The notes under the pieces: generated by a model
Databases searched by the model: none
What the model was told of the DNA's origin: nothing
What the model saw: only the letters and a program-made list of their open reading frames with translations
Assembly (NCBI GenBank): GCA_030280995.1
Contig: JASXTE010000015.1
Location: 3,769,001-3,833,000 of the forward strand
Direction of reading: 5' to 3'
Length of the DNA: 64,000 nt
Origin: Hemileia vastatrix
Lineage: Eukaryota; Basidiomycota; Pucciniomycetes; Pucciniales; Zaghouaniaceae
Position numbers and translations under genes: made by a program
In this document: piece after piece, positions 44,586 to 54,511 of the stretch
Layout of the letters: every line of letters starts with the position of its first letter
Numbering within the stretch: position 1 is the first letter of the stretch

Positions 44586-44960
44586 GGAATTGGTTGATTC
44601 AGGTTCTCATATTAACCTGATTTTTTTTTTGAGGCTACTTATCTGGGCCTCCCCATCAAGACAGGAATTGGTGGGAATTTAAGAGGTATCGGTGGCCATT
44701 TCACTGAGTTGATTGGGACAGCTGAATTTGTAAAGATAGATGTTGGTGGAGACTCTGGAAAGGTTCATTTTTAAATTGCCAAAGGTAATGTGAAAGCTGT
44801 TTTGGGTGGACCATTCTTAAAGGATTTCCAGGCAAGACTCATTTATCAGTTTGACATGGGAATCAGTTTGGAGTTGACCGGTGAAGATGAAAGGAGGCTT
44901 CACTTGAGGTTGTCATCTCCTGGAGATGATGGTTGGGAGACCAGGCCTGGCTTGTCTTCA
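44586..44960 (+). pseudogene. Ty3-E aspartic protease
   Basis: ARELVDSGSHINLI carries the D-S-G motif. A T-run frameshift at 44620-44630 follows, then LGLPIKTGIGGNLRGIGGHF and KAVLGGPFLKDFQARLIYQF and DDGWETRP in the next frames. The last block matches the Ty3-D protease end (DGGWETKYSG), showing the families are related. Confidence 0.75.
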
Positions 44961-45439
44961 ATGTTCCAGTGCATGGATTGTTTCAAGAGAAGGAAAGAAG
45001 TGGGTGCCGCCTCTGGTTTTTTGGAGTGTGGCTCAGGCTCTAGTGAGAGTCTGTCTTTTTTAGAGTAATGAGAGCTGATTGCCCTAGTGCTACAGCCTCT
45101 CCCCAAGATGAGGAAATCCCAGGTTGTAGTAGGTCAGCTCCCTTGAAGATATACCAAGTGGATTTTCAACTTTCTCTTTTTGATGTTTCTCTTCTCTGCA
45201 AGTATTCTTCATGTTTTTTATCAAGTATCTGTTCTCTCTCAAGATTTTCAATTATTTTTAATTCAAGTTCAAAAATGAAGATTGGTTATGTATCTTTATT
45301 GAAAGATATGCAGAAATTTTTAAAGCGGTGAGATTGGGGTCTAAAAGTAAGTCCTCCCAATTGTGCAATGCTAGGGTTTCTTTGACGCCTTTCAAAAACA
45401 TTACCTTGCCCACGTTGTGGCATTCCACATATGGGTATG

Positions 45440-46690
45440 CCACTTAGGTTTATTTTTGAAGATTAGTAGCGATTTTCTGGATTATAAGGCTGGATATTAG
45501 GAATTTTGAAAAATAATAATTATCATTGGATAGCCCAGATTTTTCTCTATCTTTTATGTCTTGATGATTTTTTATCATATTTTACTGTTTTCTTGGTGTT
45601 TTACTTGATTTGGTGACTTTTAGTATTTTTGGTGGATATGGTGTGCTGATAGAATGGCCACTGAGCTCCAGTGCTCCGGTGCACTCCAGTGATTTTCCGG
45701 TGCAAAAGCAAAGTGTACTGGAAAAATTCTGTCTTTGTGGCAAAGTTTGGTCATGGTGACAAGATTAACTCACTGTGGAAAATTTAGCTCACTCTGGCCA
45801 AATTAGCTCATTATGGCAAAATTAGCTCATTATGGCAAAAAGAGCTCATTTTGGTAAAATATTCTCACAATGGGAAAGTCTGATCACCAGTGCAAAGTTT
45901 GGTCACTGTAAAAAATTCTGATCACCAGTGCAAAGTTTGGTCACTGTAGGAAAGTCTTATCACCAGTGCAAAGTTTGGTCACTACAGAAAATTCTGGGCA
46001 CTGTGGTAAAGTTTAGTCACTGTAGAAAAATCTGATCACCAGTGCAAAGTTTGGTCACTGTAGATAAGTCTGATCACCAGTGCAAAGTTTGGCTATTGTG
46101 GAAAAATTTGGTTAGAATTTATTATGCTTGTTAGATCAATAGTTTATTGTAGATCCTATGCATGTAGGGTATTGTTGGAAAGGTCTGGAGTAGAAAAATC
46201 TTAGTCTTCTACAGGTTTTTTGTCTTTGAGTTTTGATATTAAGAGTCTTTTTTGATTATTAACAATTTTTAACATATAACAACAAATTTAAATAAACTAT
46301 AATACCCTTATAACATTTATAATTTTTAACACTTTTGAAATACAACACAACAAATATATTTTCATCTCATATAGGGTATCATTGAAAAGGTCTCCATCTC
46401 AGGGACTTCTTTTTTATTTTTAACTCATTAAAATAAAATCTTTATAAAAATATATAAGTCTATCTTTTCAGATCTTTCACTTACACCTTAATTGTTGTCA
46501 TCAGTATTTCTTTTCAAAAGCTGCTACTTCTAAATCTCAATAAGTGTTCATAATATCACAGTTTAATCTATATTTTAAATCAATTCAAGTAGACTAGTAA
46601 GCTTAGTTATTTGAACAACCCTTATTTTACTTAGAAGGACAGGGTTATCTACTGTTTATCCAACTCCTTTGGATTCTGCTTACAGCAAGG
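45440..46690. mobile_element. Possible solo LTR or LTR-like insert within Ty3-E
   Basis: ATTGGATAGCCCAGATTTTT (about 45527) and the end GAAGGACAGGGTTATCTACT...CTTACA (46637-46685) resemble parts of the Ty3-E 3' LTR region (ATTGGATAGCCCGATTTTTC at about 48626; AAGGGACAGGGGATTTTCTC before the LTR end). That suggests an LTR of a related family. Start and target duplication were not resolved. It contains the 45760-46110 minisatellite and no gene. Confidence 0.4.
45760..46115. repeat. Minisatellite, about 20/41-bp unit
   Basis: GATCACCAGTGCAAAGTTTG followed by GTCACTGTA and an A-rich end repeats about eight times with drift. Earlier units read TTAGCTCATTATGGCAAAA. There are no palindromic repeats or unique spacers, so this is not a CRISPR array. 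Confidence 0.75.
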
Positions 46691-46718
46691 TGACTGTAAG
46701 AGTCTAACTACAACGTCT

Positions 46719-47168
46719 GTGAGCATTGGGGAAACCCCTGGTTCTTTTTGTAGGATGGAAGAAAACTCAAGAAAAGAAGATGAAAATTTCAAGATAATTG
46801 AGGAAAAGCAAGAAAAATATCTGAAGATAATTAAAAAAGAAGAGAAGAATTATTTTTGTAAAGATCATCAAGATCAATTTTTGGGCCTCCAGCATGAGGT
46901 TAAACTGCACAAAATTTTGAAAAAAGAGGATTTTCAAGATCAATTTTTTGGCCTCCATCATGAGAATAAACTGCATAATTTTAGAAGATGTGATTCAGAA
47001 GATGAATCAAGATTTAAAGATTTGGAAGATAAAAGCAAGGATGAAGATGTGGAATCACAGAAAAGCTGTGGAGTGGTGAGATTAGGGTCTAATGTAAGTC
47101 CTCCCAATTGTGCACTACTAGGGTTTCTTCTACACTTTTCAAAAACATTACCTGGCCCACACATGTGA
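46719..47168 (+). other. Small coiled-coil ORF within Ty3-E, unknown
   Basis: An open frame of 149 codons, rich in Lys/Glu (EENSRKEDENFKIIEEKQEK, KIIKKEEKNYFCKD), with an internal duplication: HQDQFLGLQHEVKLHKI and FQDQFFGLHHENKLHNF. It may be a low-complexity product of the surrounding repeats. The second half overlaps the 95-bp direct repeat, so its end is not a natural protein terminus. No family recognised. Confidence 0.3.
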
Positions 47169-47259
47169 GCAATTGGGAAATCCTTGGTTTTTGTTCCAGG
47201 TCTGGTAGTGAAGACTTCCTGAAGATCCCTGAAGTTGAAGGTGGAGCTTAAAATATAAG

Positions 47260-48055
47260 AAGGTAACACAGAAGATTAGGCCTGTCAATAAGCCTATGTC
47301 TGTGTGTTTGAATCCTCTTTTGAAGAGGCCTCCGTTATCAAGAGATTCATACTGTTCTCAGCTGGTGAAGAATCCTCCTGATTTTGTGGAAACCGCTCTG
47401 GTGACTGTAGAAAGGTTGAAAGTTGTTAATTTTGGTCCTGGTGGGTGGTTTTCTGATGAGGAAAAGAAGTTGTTGTTACACGTTATTGTGCACAGGGAGA
47501 AAGCAATGGTATTTGTTGAAGAGGAAAGTGGCATGTTGAAAAACTCTTATGGGGAACCTTACTTGATTCCTGTGGTTTGTCATGAACCTTGGAAAATCAA
47601 ACCTATTCCAATTCCAGCTGCTATTAGGGATGATTTTCTGGGGATTGTTAGGGAAAGAGTAAGGACAGGATTGTATGAAAAATCAACTTCTAGTTACTCA
47701 AGTCAGTTTTTCTGTGTTAAGAGACAGAATGGGAAGTTGAGGGTTGTGCATGATCTTAGGGCTTTGAATAGAGTCACTATCAAGAATGCATGGATGCCTC
47801 CAAGTGCGGAGGACTTTGTGGAAGCTTTTGCTTGAAGGGTATGTTATGGTTTGGGAGATATTATGGACGGTTCTGATGAAAGGGAGCTTCACACTTATTC
47901 ACAGCCACTTACAACGTTTGAGACTCCTCTAGGAATATTTCAGCTCACTAGGTTTCCTCAAGGAGAAACCAATTAAATAGCAGTATATCAAGCTCAAATG
48001 GCTTGTATTTTACAGGATGAGGTTCCGACTCATTCTGGAGGGTTCACACATTGTC
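47260..48055 (+). pseudogene. Ty3-E reverse transcriptase, N-terminal part
   Basis: MSVCLNPLLKRPPLSRDSYC, NFGPGGWFSDEEKKLLLHVI, PIPAAIRDDFLGIVRERVRT, SSYSSQFFCVKRQNG and LRVVHDLRALNRVTIKNAWM match the Ty3-D RT block by block. A TGA at 47833 is followed by LTTFETPLGIFQLTRFPQGE, TAA, and AVYQAQMACILQDEVP, after which homology ends before the F-I-D-D motif. RNase H and integrase are absent. Confidence 0.8.
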
Positions 48056-48092
48056 ATCATCACTGTCTGGATTGGAATGAACTGGAAATTGG

Positions 48093-48428
48093 TCAGATTG
48101 AATTTAAGTATGAAAAAGTATTGGGCTTATCATTAGAAGGACCAGGGATGAATGAGCTAGTGTTTGTAGCGGGGTTGACACTCTTTTTTGAAGGGTGTAA
48201 TTTGTTGACCAGTCTGGGGATCAGGATGGAGGGTCTGGATCTTTTGGTGCTGATGGATGGTGGATCAGGTTGTGGAGGGGAAGAAGATGTTGAAGAGGAC
48301 AATGGACCAGGTCTGAATCAAGTCTTCTTCCTAGAGTTACAGGAATCACAGGAGGTTCTGTAGGGATGATCTGGAGGTGTTATGGTACAGATGAGATTGT
48401 TGTCAATGCAGTATTGGCAAGGACCCAT
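48093..48428 (-). pseudogene. Ty3-E antisense ORF with Zn2Cys6-like cluster
   Basis: From ATG 48428: MGPCQYCIDNNLIC, a 12-residue loop, SCDSCNSRKKT, then TGA exactly where the sixth Cys belongs. The same frame then continues for about 70 codons (SSSTSSSPPQPDPPSISTKR, NKLHPSKKSVNPATNTSS) to TAA at 48093. Spacing C-x2-C-x6-C-x12-C-x2-C-x6 matches the two Ty3-D antisense genes, and the position, between pol and 3' LTR on the opposite strand, is the same. Confidence 0.6.
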
Positions 48429-48934
48429 GTCAGTAGCAGATTTGAAGAGAAAGCTGAACATATGAGTTGTGATGAAGGAGAATGTGGTCTTCCAACATTT
48501 GCCGAGCCCTTTGTTGGTCTGTTTGGTGTTGTTTTGATATGTCTTAAATGGCATTGTTTCATAATTTGGTATTTTTCTGTAATTATTCAACGAATATTGG
48601 GACTGTGGGGATGTGGGTATTACCATTGGATAGCCCGATTTTTCTCTATCTTTTATGTCTTGTTGACATTTTTCATATTCTAAGTATTTGAGGGATTATT
48701 TCTCATTTTTCATTTTAAAAGATAGCTGTTTAATTTTGTTTTTTGCGTTTTATGGGCTAACCTTAAGTCTTAGAGTTAAGTCCTTAGTACCATTAAAATG
48801 GGCTAATTTTTCTCTACGTTTCTTGTCCCAATGTCGTTGTAGCTTATTATGTGTTTTAAAGGTTTTAGTAGTCATAGTTTATTTTTCTAAGTATTTTGGG
48901 TGTTTGGTGGTTTTTGGTGGTTTTCTGGCTTCAG

Positions 48935-49561
48935 GCGGGCCTCCTGATGTCGGGCAGACTGCCTGCCTCAGTTCTAGAAGGCTCAGAAGCGTTTCTAGAG
49001 GGGTTTTATGCAATTTGGCGCTCAGAAACACCAAATTTGTTGGTGTGCATGGGCTCTTAGATAGTGGTATGTGTGTATATAGTGAATAAGACAGTTTGAG
49101 GCAACCTTAATTATCATTAAACCATCTGGAGGTGATATCCTTGTTCCTCACTCAGTTTTCACTGTTTTTTGGCCCCAATCGGCTGTATTTTTTGCAAGGT
49201 TAGTTCTTCATTTAACTAAACTTTGGCAACTTTTATCTCTTGTGTAGTCTTTCAAGCTATATCAAGTATTATTGCTGTCTCTGGTGTGGATTTTCAACCT
49301 ACATCAAGTATCATTGCTTTTTCTGGTGTGGGTATTGGTCTACATTACAGTTCTTTGATTTGGTAGTCTGTCTTGAGACTACTTTCTTGGCTGATCAAGC
49401 AGTCAAGTGTATTGGAAAAGGGGCTATTAACGACAACAACTAATTTACTGTAGCAGGTTGATCTCACTTATATTTTTCTAAAGGGACAGGGGATTTTCTC
49501 TCTGGTTTTTCTCCAAATCCCTTGCTTAAGGCCTTTAGCTAGTACTATAGGATTGTCTACA
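48935..49561 (+). repeat. Ty3-E 3' LTR (left boundary uncertain)
   Basis: Homologous to 42050-42599 at the 5' side. The left boundary could lie further upstream (48600-48700), because the 5' copy is truncated and cannot define it. Ends AGGATTGTCTACA at 49561. Confidence 0.7.
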
Positions 49562-49637
49562 GCGGAAGACAATTAGGGTATAATGATTTTTATCAGAAAT
49601 TAATTTAATTGTGGATTGGTCAACATTGATACCCCCT
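49562..49637 (-). repeat. Right terminal remnant of Harb-B
   Basis: On the minus strand it begins AGGGGGTATCAATGTTGACC and continues AATTAAATTAATTTCTGATA, then AAAATCATTATACCCTAATT, matching the left end of Harb-C (7941-8020) almost base for base. Ty3-E is inserted at its inner side. Confidence 0.82.
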
Positions 49638-50245
49638 AATAAATACATAACAATATTTATGTACCTGTCAAATCAATAATTATTATTATTTGTTTTCTAC
49701 ACAGCCATTACACAACAGTTATGCTGTGTTGTGTAACAAACAAATTTTGTTAGTAAAAACTGATTTGTACTAATAAATGATTTTATTAATAATAAAAAAG
49801 AGAAAAATGTTTATGTAAATAGTAAATGAGAATATATAAGACTTTCAGTAAGGTACTAAAATAAATTATAATGGCATTTGTTGATTGGGATGATGATTCT
49901 AACTTTCAAAATAACAAAATGTTCAATTGGTAATGTAGCAGAGATCTAGAACTGATAAATTTATTGGGTTAAAAAGTAGAGTGTGACATAAGTGAGGCAC
50001 ATATTTAAAGTAAATTCATGGGAAAGGCAGAGTAACTTTGAGCCACAACATACATAAATTATAAAACTTAACAACAAAACATTTTAGTCTTAAATTCCTT
50101 ATTTTTAAAAATTTACACCTATATTTCTTTTCTTAAGTTTCTCATTCCAACTTCTTTAACTACATTTTCATTTTTAAAAATTCAGTGTTGTTTTTATAAC
50201 AGATTTATCTCTGTCTTTCACAAGTTTTTTTTTTGGCCTGTATTA
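49638..50245. other. AT-rich spacer
   Basis: No supported gene. A short plus-strand frame at 49872 (MAFVDWDDDSNFQNNKMFNW) follows a TATATAAG at about 49833 but has no family match and ends after 20 codons unless spliced. ACACAGCC...TTACACAACAG is a small imperfect palindrome at 49700-49735. Confidence 0.4.
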
Positions 50246-50246
50246 C

Positions 50247-50362
50247 CTTGAGACTTGTATAAAATGTTATAAATAATATTTAGAGAATTTTCATAAGTTG
50301 TACTACCACATGAGAAGTCTTTATATGGTGAAATAATTTCTGTAGATGACTCAGCATGTATT
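50247..50362 (-). other. Possible exon of a small secreted RNase-like protein
   Basis: Between an acceptor (CCTGTAAG) and a donor (CAAG/GTAATA) the minus strand reads HAESSTEIISPYKDFSCGST, TYENSLNIIYNILYKSQ. The F-x-C-G...T-Y...N-I pattern is reminiscent of the first helix/strand of microbial N1/T1 ribonucleases and RNase-like fungal effectors. I could not find the catalytic part or a start exon, so this may be a fragment or chance. It lies 570 bp downstream of the secreted protein gene, same strand. Confidence 0.22.
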
Positions 50363-50929
50363 CTTACAGGAATTTTACAAAATATTACAATTTTTTTTAT
50401 AAAAGTAGATGATAAAAGAAAGTGGATATGGTTTTTTTCGCAAGGTGAGAAGGATGATAAAAGCAAGGGGTAGATTGGGTTAGAAATACAGACCAACAAA
50501 ATCAAAAATAATTATATGCCAGCTTTCATCAAGAAAAAATAAGGGATAATTTGAATACAAGTCCTCCCTCATTTATTTCTGGTGTTTGGTAGTTGAGTTT
50601 TTTGCAATTGTAATTATCTTTTCATCTTTGAGAATTGAGCATCTGAAAGGAAAATTGTTGAAAATATAAGTGGCAACTTTATTCTTCTAAATTTAAATGA
50701 GGTGATAGGCTAGAAAATTTGAGCTTGGGGATTAATGACTTTTGACTTTATGGATCTTTATTGATTTCTACTCGTGGTGGTCAATTCTCATCGAAAATGT
50801 GGATTTTCAATGTTCCTCTTGTTTTTTCATGCTTTGTCACTAACCAACTGGAATATCAAGCTAAATTTTCCTCACTTTTAAAAATCAACTGAATGAGATT
50901 CCTATTTTATTTCTATAAGAGGGTAAGCT

Positions 50930-51616
50930 TCAATACTCACAACCACCATAAGCATGGTAGACTGCATTTTTGTACTCGGGACTTTGCAAAAATTCTTCTT
51001 CCCATTTTTTATCATGGGTAAAATGGCCTGGTTCTTCTATTTTCTCTTCTATTTTTGAGTTTTCCTCTAAACTAGTTCTAAAATTATTGTAGGTTTTTTT
51101 ATTTAATGAAGAAAAATTAGAAATTTATTTTTCCTAGCAGCCTGTCTTTAAATTAAAAGCACATGAAGATGAAAAATTTATATACGCACTTGAAGGGGTC
51201 CTCAATACTTAAACCTGCAGAAGTTTCTTGAACACCTTTTTTTGAGCGATAGTCTTCCAATGATTCATCAAAAAACTTTTTAGTGTACGGGTAGGGTTTA
51301 TCGAAAGGCATAATTTTTTCCTCCTCATTCTTGCTTGCTGGATCTCTCAATTGTCCTAATAATTAAGGAAATTTAAAAAAGTAATTTGAATATAATTTTT
51401 AAATATTTTTATTCAGCTACAGTCATTTCACCGACCATACTGTCTAGAGCTGTATTCCAAGAATGTATTTTCATTTTGGTCTCTAGGATGTTCTGCATCG
51501 TAAAATGATAGTAGCCTGCTCCAATCCTGAGGTTCATCTGGTGTTTTCATAGGCTTCGACAAAACAGAGTGTACAAGTAATAGGTATTGAAGAAATATGA
51601 AAAACTCCTGTCTCAT
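50930..51616 (-). CDS. Small secreted protein, three exons, 164 residues, candidate effector
   Basis: Exons 51436-51616, 51190-51355 and 50930-51077; introns have GT-AG ends (GTCGGT...TTATTAG, GTGCGT...TTTTAG) and keep one frame to TGA at 50930-50932. The first ATG gives MRQEFFIFLQYLLLVHSVLS, a typical signal peptide with likely cleavage after VLS and before KPMK. The mature part is charged and hydrophilic: EPQDWSRLLSFYDAEHPRDQ, NEEEKIMPFDKPYPYTKKFF, SLEEN, HFTHDKKWEEEFLQSPEYKN and AVYHAYGGCEY at the end. One Cys only, no known domain, no membrane segment after the signal. Not linked to any transposon in the window. Secretion is predicted; a role in host interaction is a guess from the lifestyle suggested by the genome type. 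Confidence 0.66.
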
Positions 51617-52147
51617 CAGGAATAAGAATTTTATAAGTATCTTGAAAACCAACGTTAATCAAAATCTACGGAAATGATGGAAAATACATAAGTAACATTT
51701 ATTAATTTTCCGACCTCGCGCTCTGTCTAACAGAATTTACTGTATCGTTATTCATTCCATATTCGAAGATAGTTGCTGAGGCGCACTAGCAGGTTTATCA
51801 CCCTAACTAATTAGACTATGATGGTTCCATCAGGGGTTATGACCGGCTGGAGGGGGAGCTTTTTTTTCTAGCGCAATGTACTAATTGCACCATAAAAAGT
51901 TCAATTGGGTTTTGTAAAGCCTCGACTTTGAAACATCTTGCCCTCAATCAGCATTTGTCCATATGTACATGCTAAAGCACTTTTTTTAAAAAGAAAAAAA
52001 AATATCTTATCGAAATTAAACTGTCCCGATGAATTCCGCATCAAAAAATGTTCGTCTTTATTGCTACGGGGACGAATTGCTAGCGTGAAACGGGGAAGTG
52101 AGCATTAAACTAACCGCTTCAGAAGTGATAACATTTAGAACTGGTGT
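51617..52147. other. Upstream region of the secreted protein gene
   Basis: About 500 bp with higher GC than its surroundings (51700-51870). No ORF of note, no clear TATA within 60 bp of the ATG. It presumably holds the promoter of the minus-strand gene. Confidence 0.4.
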
Positions 52148-52341
52148 CACTGCCACAAATGTTTGTTTCGTCTTGGGGCGCAACAATGGCGCAACGATTA
52201 TGCAACAGTTATGTAACAATTATTTTTGGCACTTATAGGTCTTAGGTGGGTCTTAAGTGCAAAAAACAATTGTTTCGCAACTGTTGCACAACTGTTGCGC
52301 AATTGTTGCGCCTCAAGGCGAAACAAACATGTGCTGTAGTG
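52148..52341. mobile_element. CACTA-type hairpin MITE, 194 bp (TSD TGT)
   Basis: Starts CACTGCCACAAATGTTTG and ends CAAACATGTGCTGTAGTG (CACTACAGCACATG on the other strand). Flanking TGT lies at 52145-52147 and 52342-52344. The arms of about 80 bp are near-perfect inverse copies and are themselves built of GCGCAACAATTG / GCAACAGTTGTGCAACAGTT repeats. CACTA ends and a 3-bp duplication are the marks of CACTA/EnSpm elements. It has no coding capacity. Confidence 0.82.
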
Positions 52342-52344
52342 TGT

Positions 52345-53306
52345 GTTTTTTCGATATTTTTAAAATTATTCTATTCCCTCAAAAATGTTTGATTCTATTA
52401 ATAAGTATCGATCACGGAGGTCGAATCATTATCAGGCTAAGCTACACCCTCTGGTCCCAGACGTCTAAAATCATCAAGAATGCAGCGCCAGAGATGATTA
52501 AGTGACACCACGTGTAAACTACGAAAGAATTGACCAATTCATCGCCTGGAGATTTTATTATAGATCAACTCTTTTATCAAACATGAGAATACGCGAGTAT
52601 ACCCCTCTTGAGACTAAACGGCTTAAGAGCCAGAAAGTATCAATCAACCATATAGAGTACTTGTTAGTTCACTCTACTTTGTGTAGTAGTAAGAATATGT
52701 ATGCCTGTCCCCAGTGATGATGGTGGTTATGTATAGTCAGGGTTTATGATAAGTAAGAATTTGTGAGACAAAATAGAATGAAAAAAAAATAACATCGGCA
52801 TCATTAGAGCATGTTGTAAGAACACTTAGTTATTTCTATGCTATTATCATATTCTATTTTTATTCTTTTATTTTAGTAGATGTTCACTTTACATGTGTAG
52901 ATGTTTACATCTTTTTATGGTGTTCTTCTTTTTGCTATTCAATCATCTATATCCATACTGAGCAAGAAACTGATTTAAATACTAGGTTATGTTTCTATTT
53001 TTCCCGCCTTTTCTTTCTCGCTCAATAAATATTATCTTTTTTAGTTTACTAGGTCAGATATAGTTATTTCTAATGATCTTTACAATTATTAATACTCTAT
53101 TTGTTGTAAGTAGGTAACAGTGGCAAAAACCACTTTAAGGGGCAGTTTGTATACTAATGACTGTCTTATTTTTACTCATAAAAGGTTGGACTTTGTATTT
53201 AGCTTTACCTAGGTCTTTTCTTTCTTGCTCAATAAATATTATCCTTTTTATTTTACTAGGTAACAGCGGCAAAGACCACTTTAAGGGGCAGTTTGTATAC
53301 TAACGA
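52345..53306. other. Intergenic region with a short direct repeat
   Basis: No gene supported. AGGTAACAGTGGCAAAAACC...GGGGCAGTTTGTATACTAAT (53112-53160) recurs as AGGTAACAGCGGCAAAGACC...GGGGCAGTTTGTATACTAAC (53258-53306), each after a CTCAATAAATATTATC stretch. The second copy is cut at the start of the Ty3-D3 LTR. It could be part of another LTR or an old tandem duplication. Confidence 0.55.
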
Positions 53307-54511
53307 TGTGGTACATGCCTTGCATGTAGTTTGATTTTGGACCAATCAGCTCACATAGTCCAGGAAGAACAAAGGGGATTCATAGCAGAGTAGGTAGTGC
53401 TAAACTATAATATGTATTTGTGTGTTACAAGAACAAAGGGAAATAGAAGCATGGAAGAGGATTCAGGGTCTGTGCGCTCGTATTTTGCAGCAGGATGCGC
53501 CGCACAATGGGAAATTGTGTGTTATCAATTTATGACTGCAAGCGCTGAATAATATGGATTTGGATTTTCCAATAATTGTGTGTTATGCACTAAGGAAGGA
53601 ATTATGGCCCAAGGAAAGACTCAAGTGCAAAGTATACTGCACCGCAGCTAGTGTGGTAACTTACTGAAACAGGTAAATAGGAGGTTAACTAGTTAAAAGT
53701 TAAATCAACTAGGATCAGCGTTAGAAGGAGTCAAACTTTGAAGTAGCGCCAAAACAAAACAAAGGTACAGTCAGGAGCGCGCATGTGGAGTATAAGTGAA
53801 ACAAGTTAATACTAGTGTCAGTAAGGATAGGGTATGTTCTAAGCGCTGTAGTTGTTACAAGCAGTGTAAGTAGTTTACTAATAGATTAGTTATTGTTTTA
53901 CTAATGTAGCGCTAGATTCAGCACTGGAGATTGACTAGGGAACTGTGTTTTGAGAGTTGGAAAAAATATAAAAAAGGGTATTGCATCTAGTAATAAGGAG
54001 GAGAATAATTAACAAATAATTAGTTAAAAAACAAGTAGTTAATAATTGTGAAGTCAAGTATAAGATATTAGATTTTCTGCAATCATTTGTTTGAGAATAT
54101 ATTAGAGATATTTCTGAGTCTTTTTGTCATTTGTGCGTCTGTGTGTGTATTTCATATAGTATAAGTGAAAGATCTCAACATAGAGAGAATATATAGATTC
54201 AGTAGGATTGACTAGTATTAGAGTTATTTTATTGCTATAATAAGGCATATTCAAAGAGAGCGCTTCAAGAGGGAGTAGCTGTGAAGATTAGCGGTTGTTA
54301 AGAATAGAAATATCCAGATAGTAATACTTGTTTTTCCCAATCTTTAAAACTCATTTCTCAACTTATAAACTTTCTAATCACATATTAGTGTTACACATTA
54401 TTGTGCTGTCTTTAAAAATAAGAGTGACAGGCACTTCTTTTTAGAAATTGAAAAGAAGAGCCAACCCATCTCTCATTGTGTCTACTTCTTAGTACTTTAG
54501 AACTCTGTACA
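53307..54511 (+). repeat. Ty3-D3 5' LTR
   Basis: 1205 bp, same family as 12314, 22551 and 40716. It shares the extra TGTGCGTCTGTGTGTGTATT segment with Ty3-D2 rather than D1. Confidence 0.87.

Larger units (their letters stand above)
45326..47170. repeat. Direct repeat of about 95 bp flanking an insertion in Ty3-E
   Basis: GTAAGTCCTCCCAATTGTGC, TAGGGTTTCTT and TTTCAAAAACATTACC occur at 45347-45407 and again at 47092-47152, each preceded by GTGAGATT-GGGTCTA. Between them lie an LTR-like insert and a small ORF, neither present in the Ty3-D layout. Confidence 0.6.
42036..49561 (+). mobile_element. Ty3-E: degenerate Ty3 retrotransposon with an internal insertion and an antisense cluster gene
   Basis: The 5' LTR (42036-42599, left end missing) and 3' LTR (to 49561) share GCGTTTCTAGAGGGGTTTTA, ACCATCTGGAGGTGATATCC and the end AGGATTGTCTACA. 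After the 5' LTR comes TTTCTGGAGCCCAACGTGGG, a TGG-type primer site. Sense genes: gag with zinc knuckle, protease, part of RT; RNase H and integrase are deleted. 45440-46690 is an insertion. A minus-strand Zn2Cys6-like ORF sits between pol remains and the 3' LTR. Confidence 0.8.
31367..49637. mobile_element. Harb-B: Harbinger-type element with Myb-like, TET-like and transposase genes, filled by two retrotransposons
   Basis: The left end AGGGGGTATCAATATTCAGG at 31367 and the inverse-complement right end at 49637 (AGGGGGTATCAATGTTGACC when read on the minus strand) are both flanked by AAT (31364-31366 and 49638-49640). The TIR similarity runs for at least 70 bases when the left end of Harb-C is used as reference. 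Genes kept: Myb-like (+), TET-like (-), transposase C-terminus (-). Ty3-D2 and Ty3-E occupy 36118-49561; a deletion at about 36117 removed the transposase N-terminus together with the 5' half of Ty3-D2. Confidence 0.78.

Noticed and set aside
45760..46115. Regularly spaced repeats that might suggest a CRISPR array
   Set aside because: Units are contiguous and drift gradually, without distinct spacers or palindromes, and the setting is eukaryotic.
52400..52470. tRNA-like or SINE-like A and B box motifs on the minus strand (TAGCTTAGCCTG, then GATTCGACC)
   Set aside because: The two boxes are only about eight bases apart, far too close for a pol III internal promoter, and no cloverleaf can be drawn.
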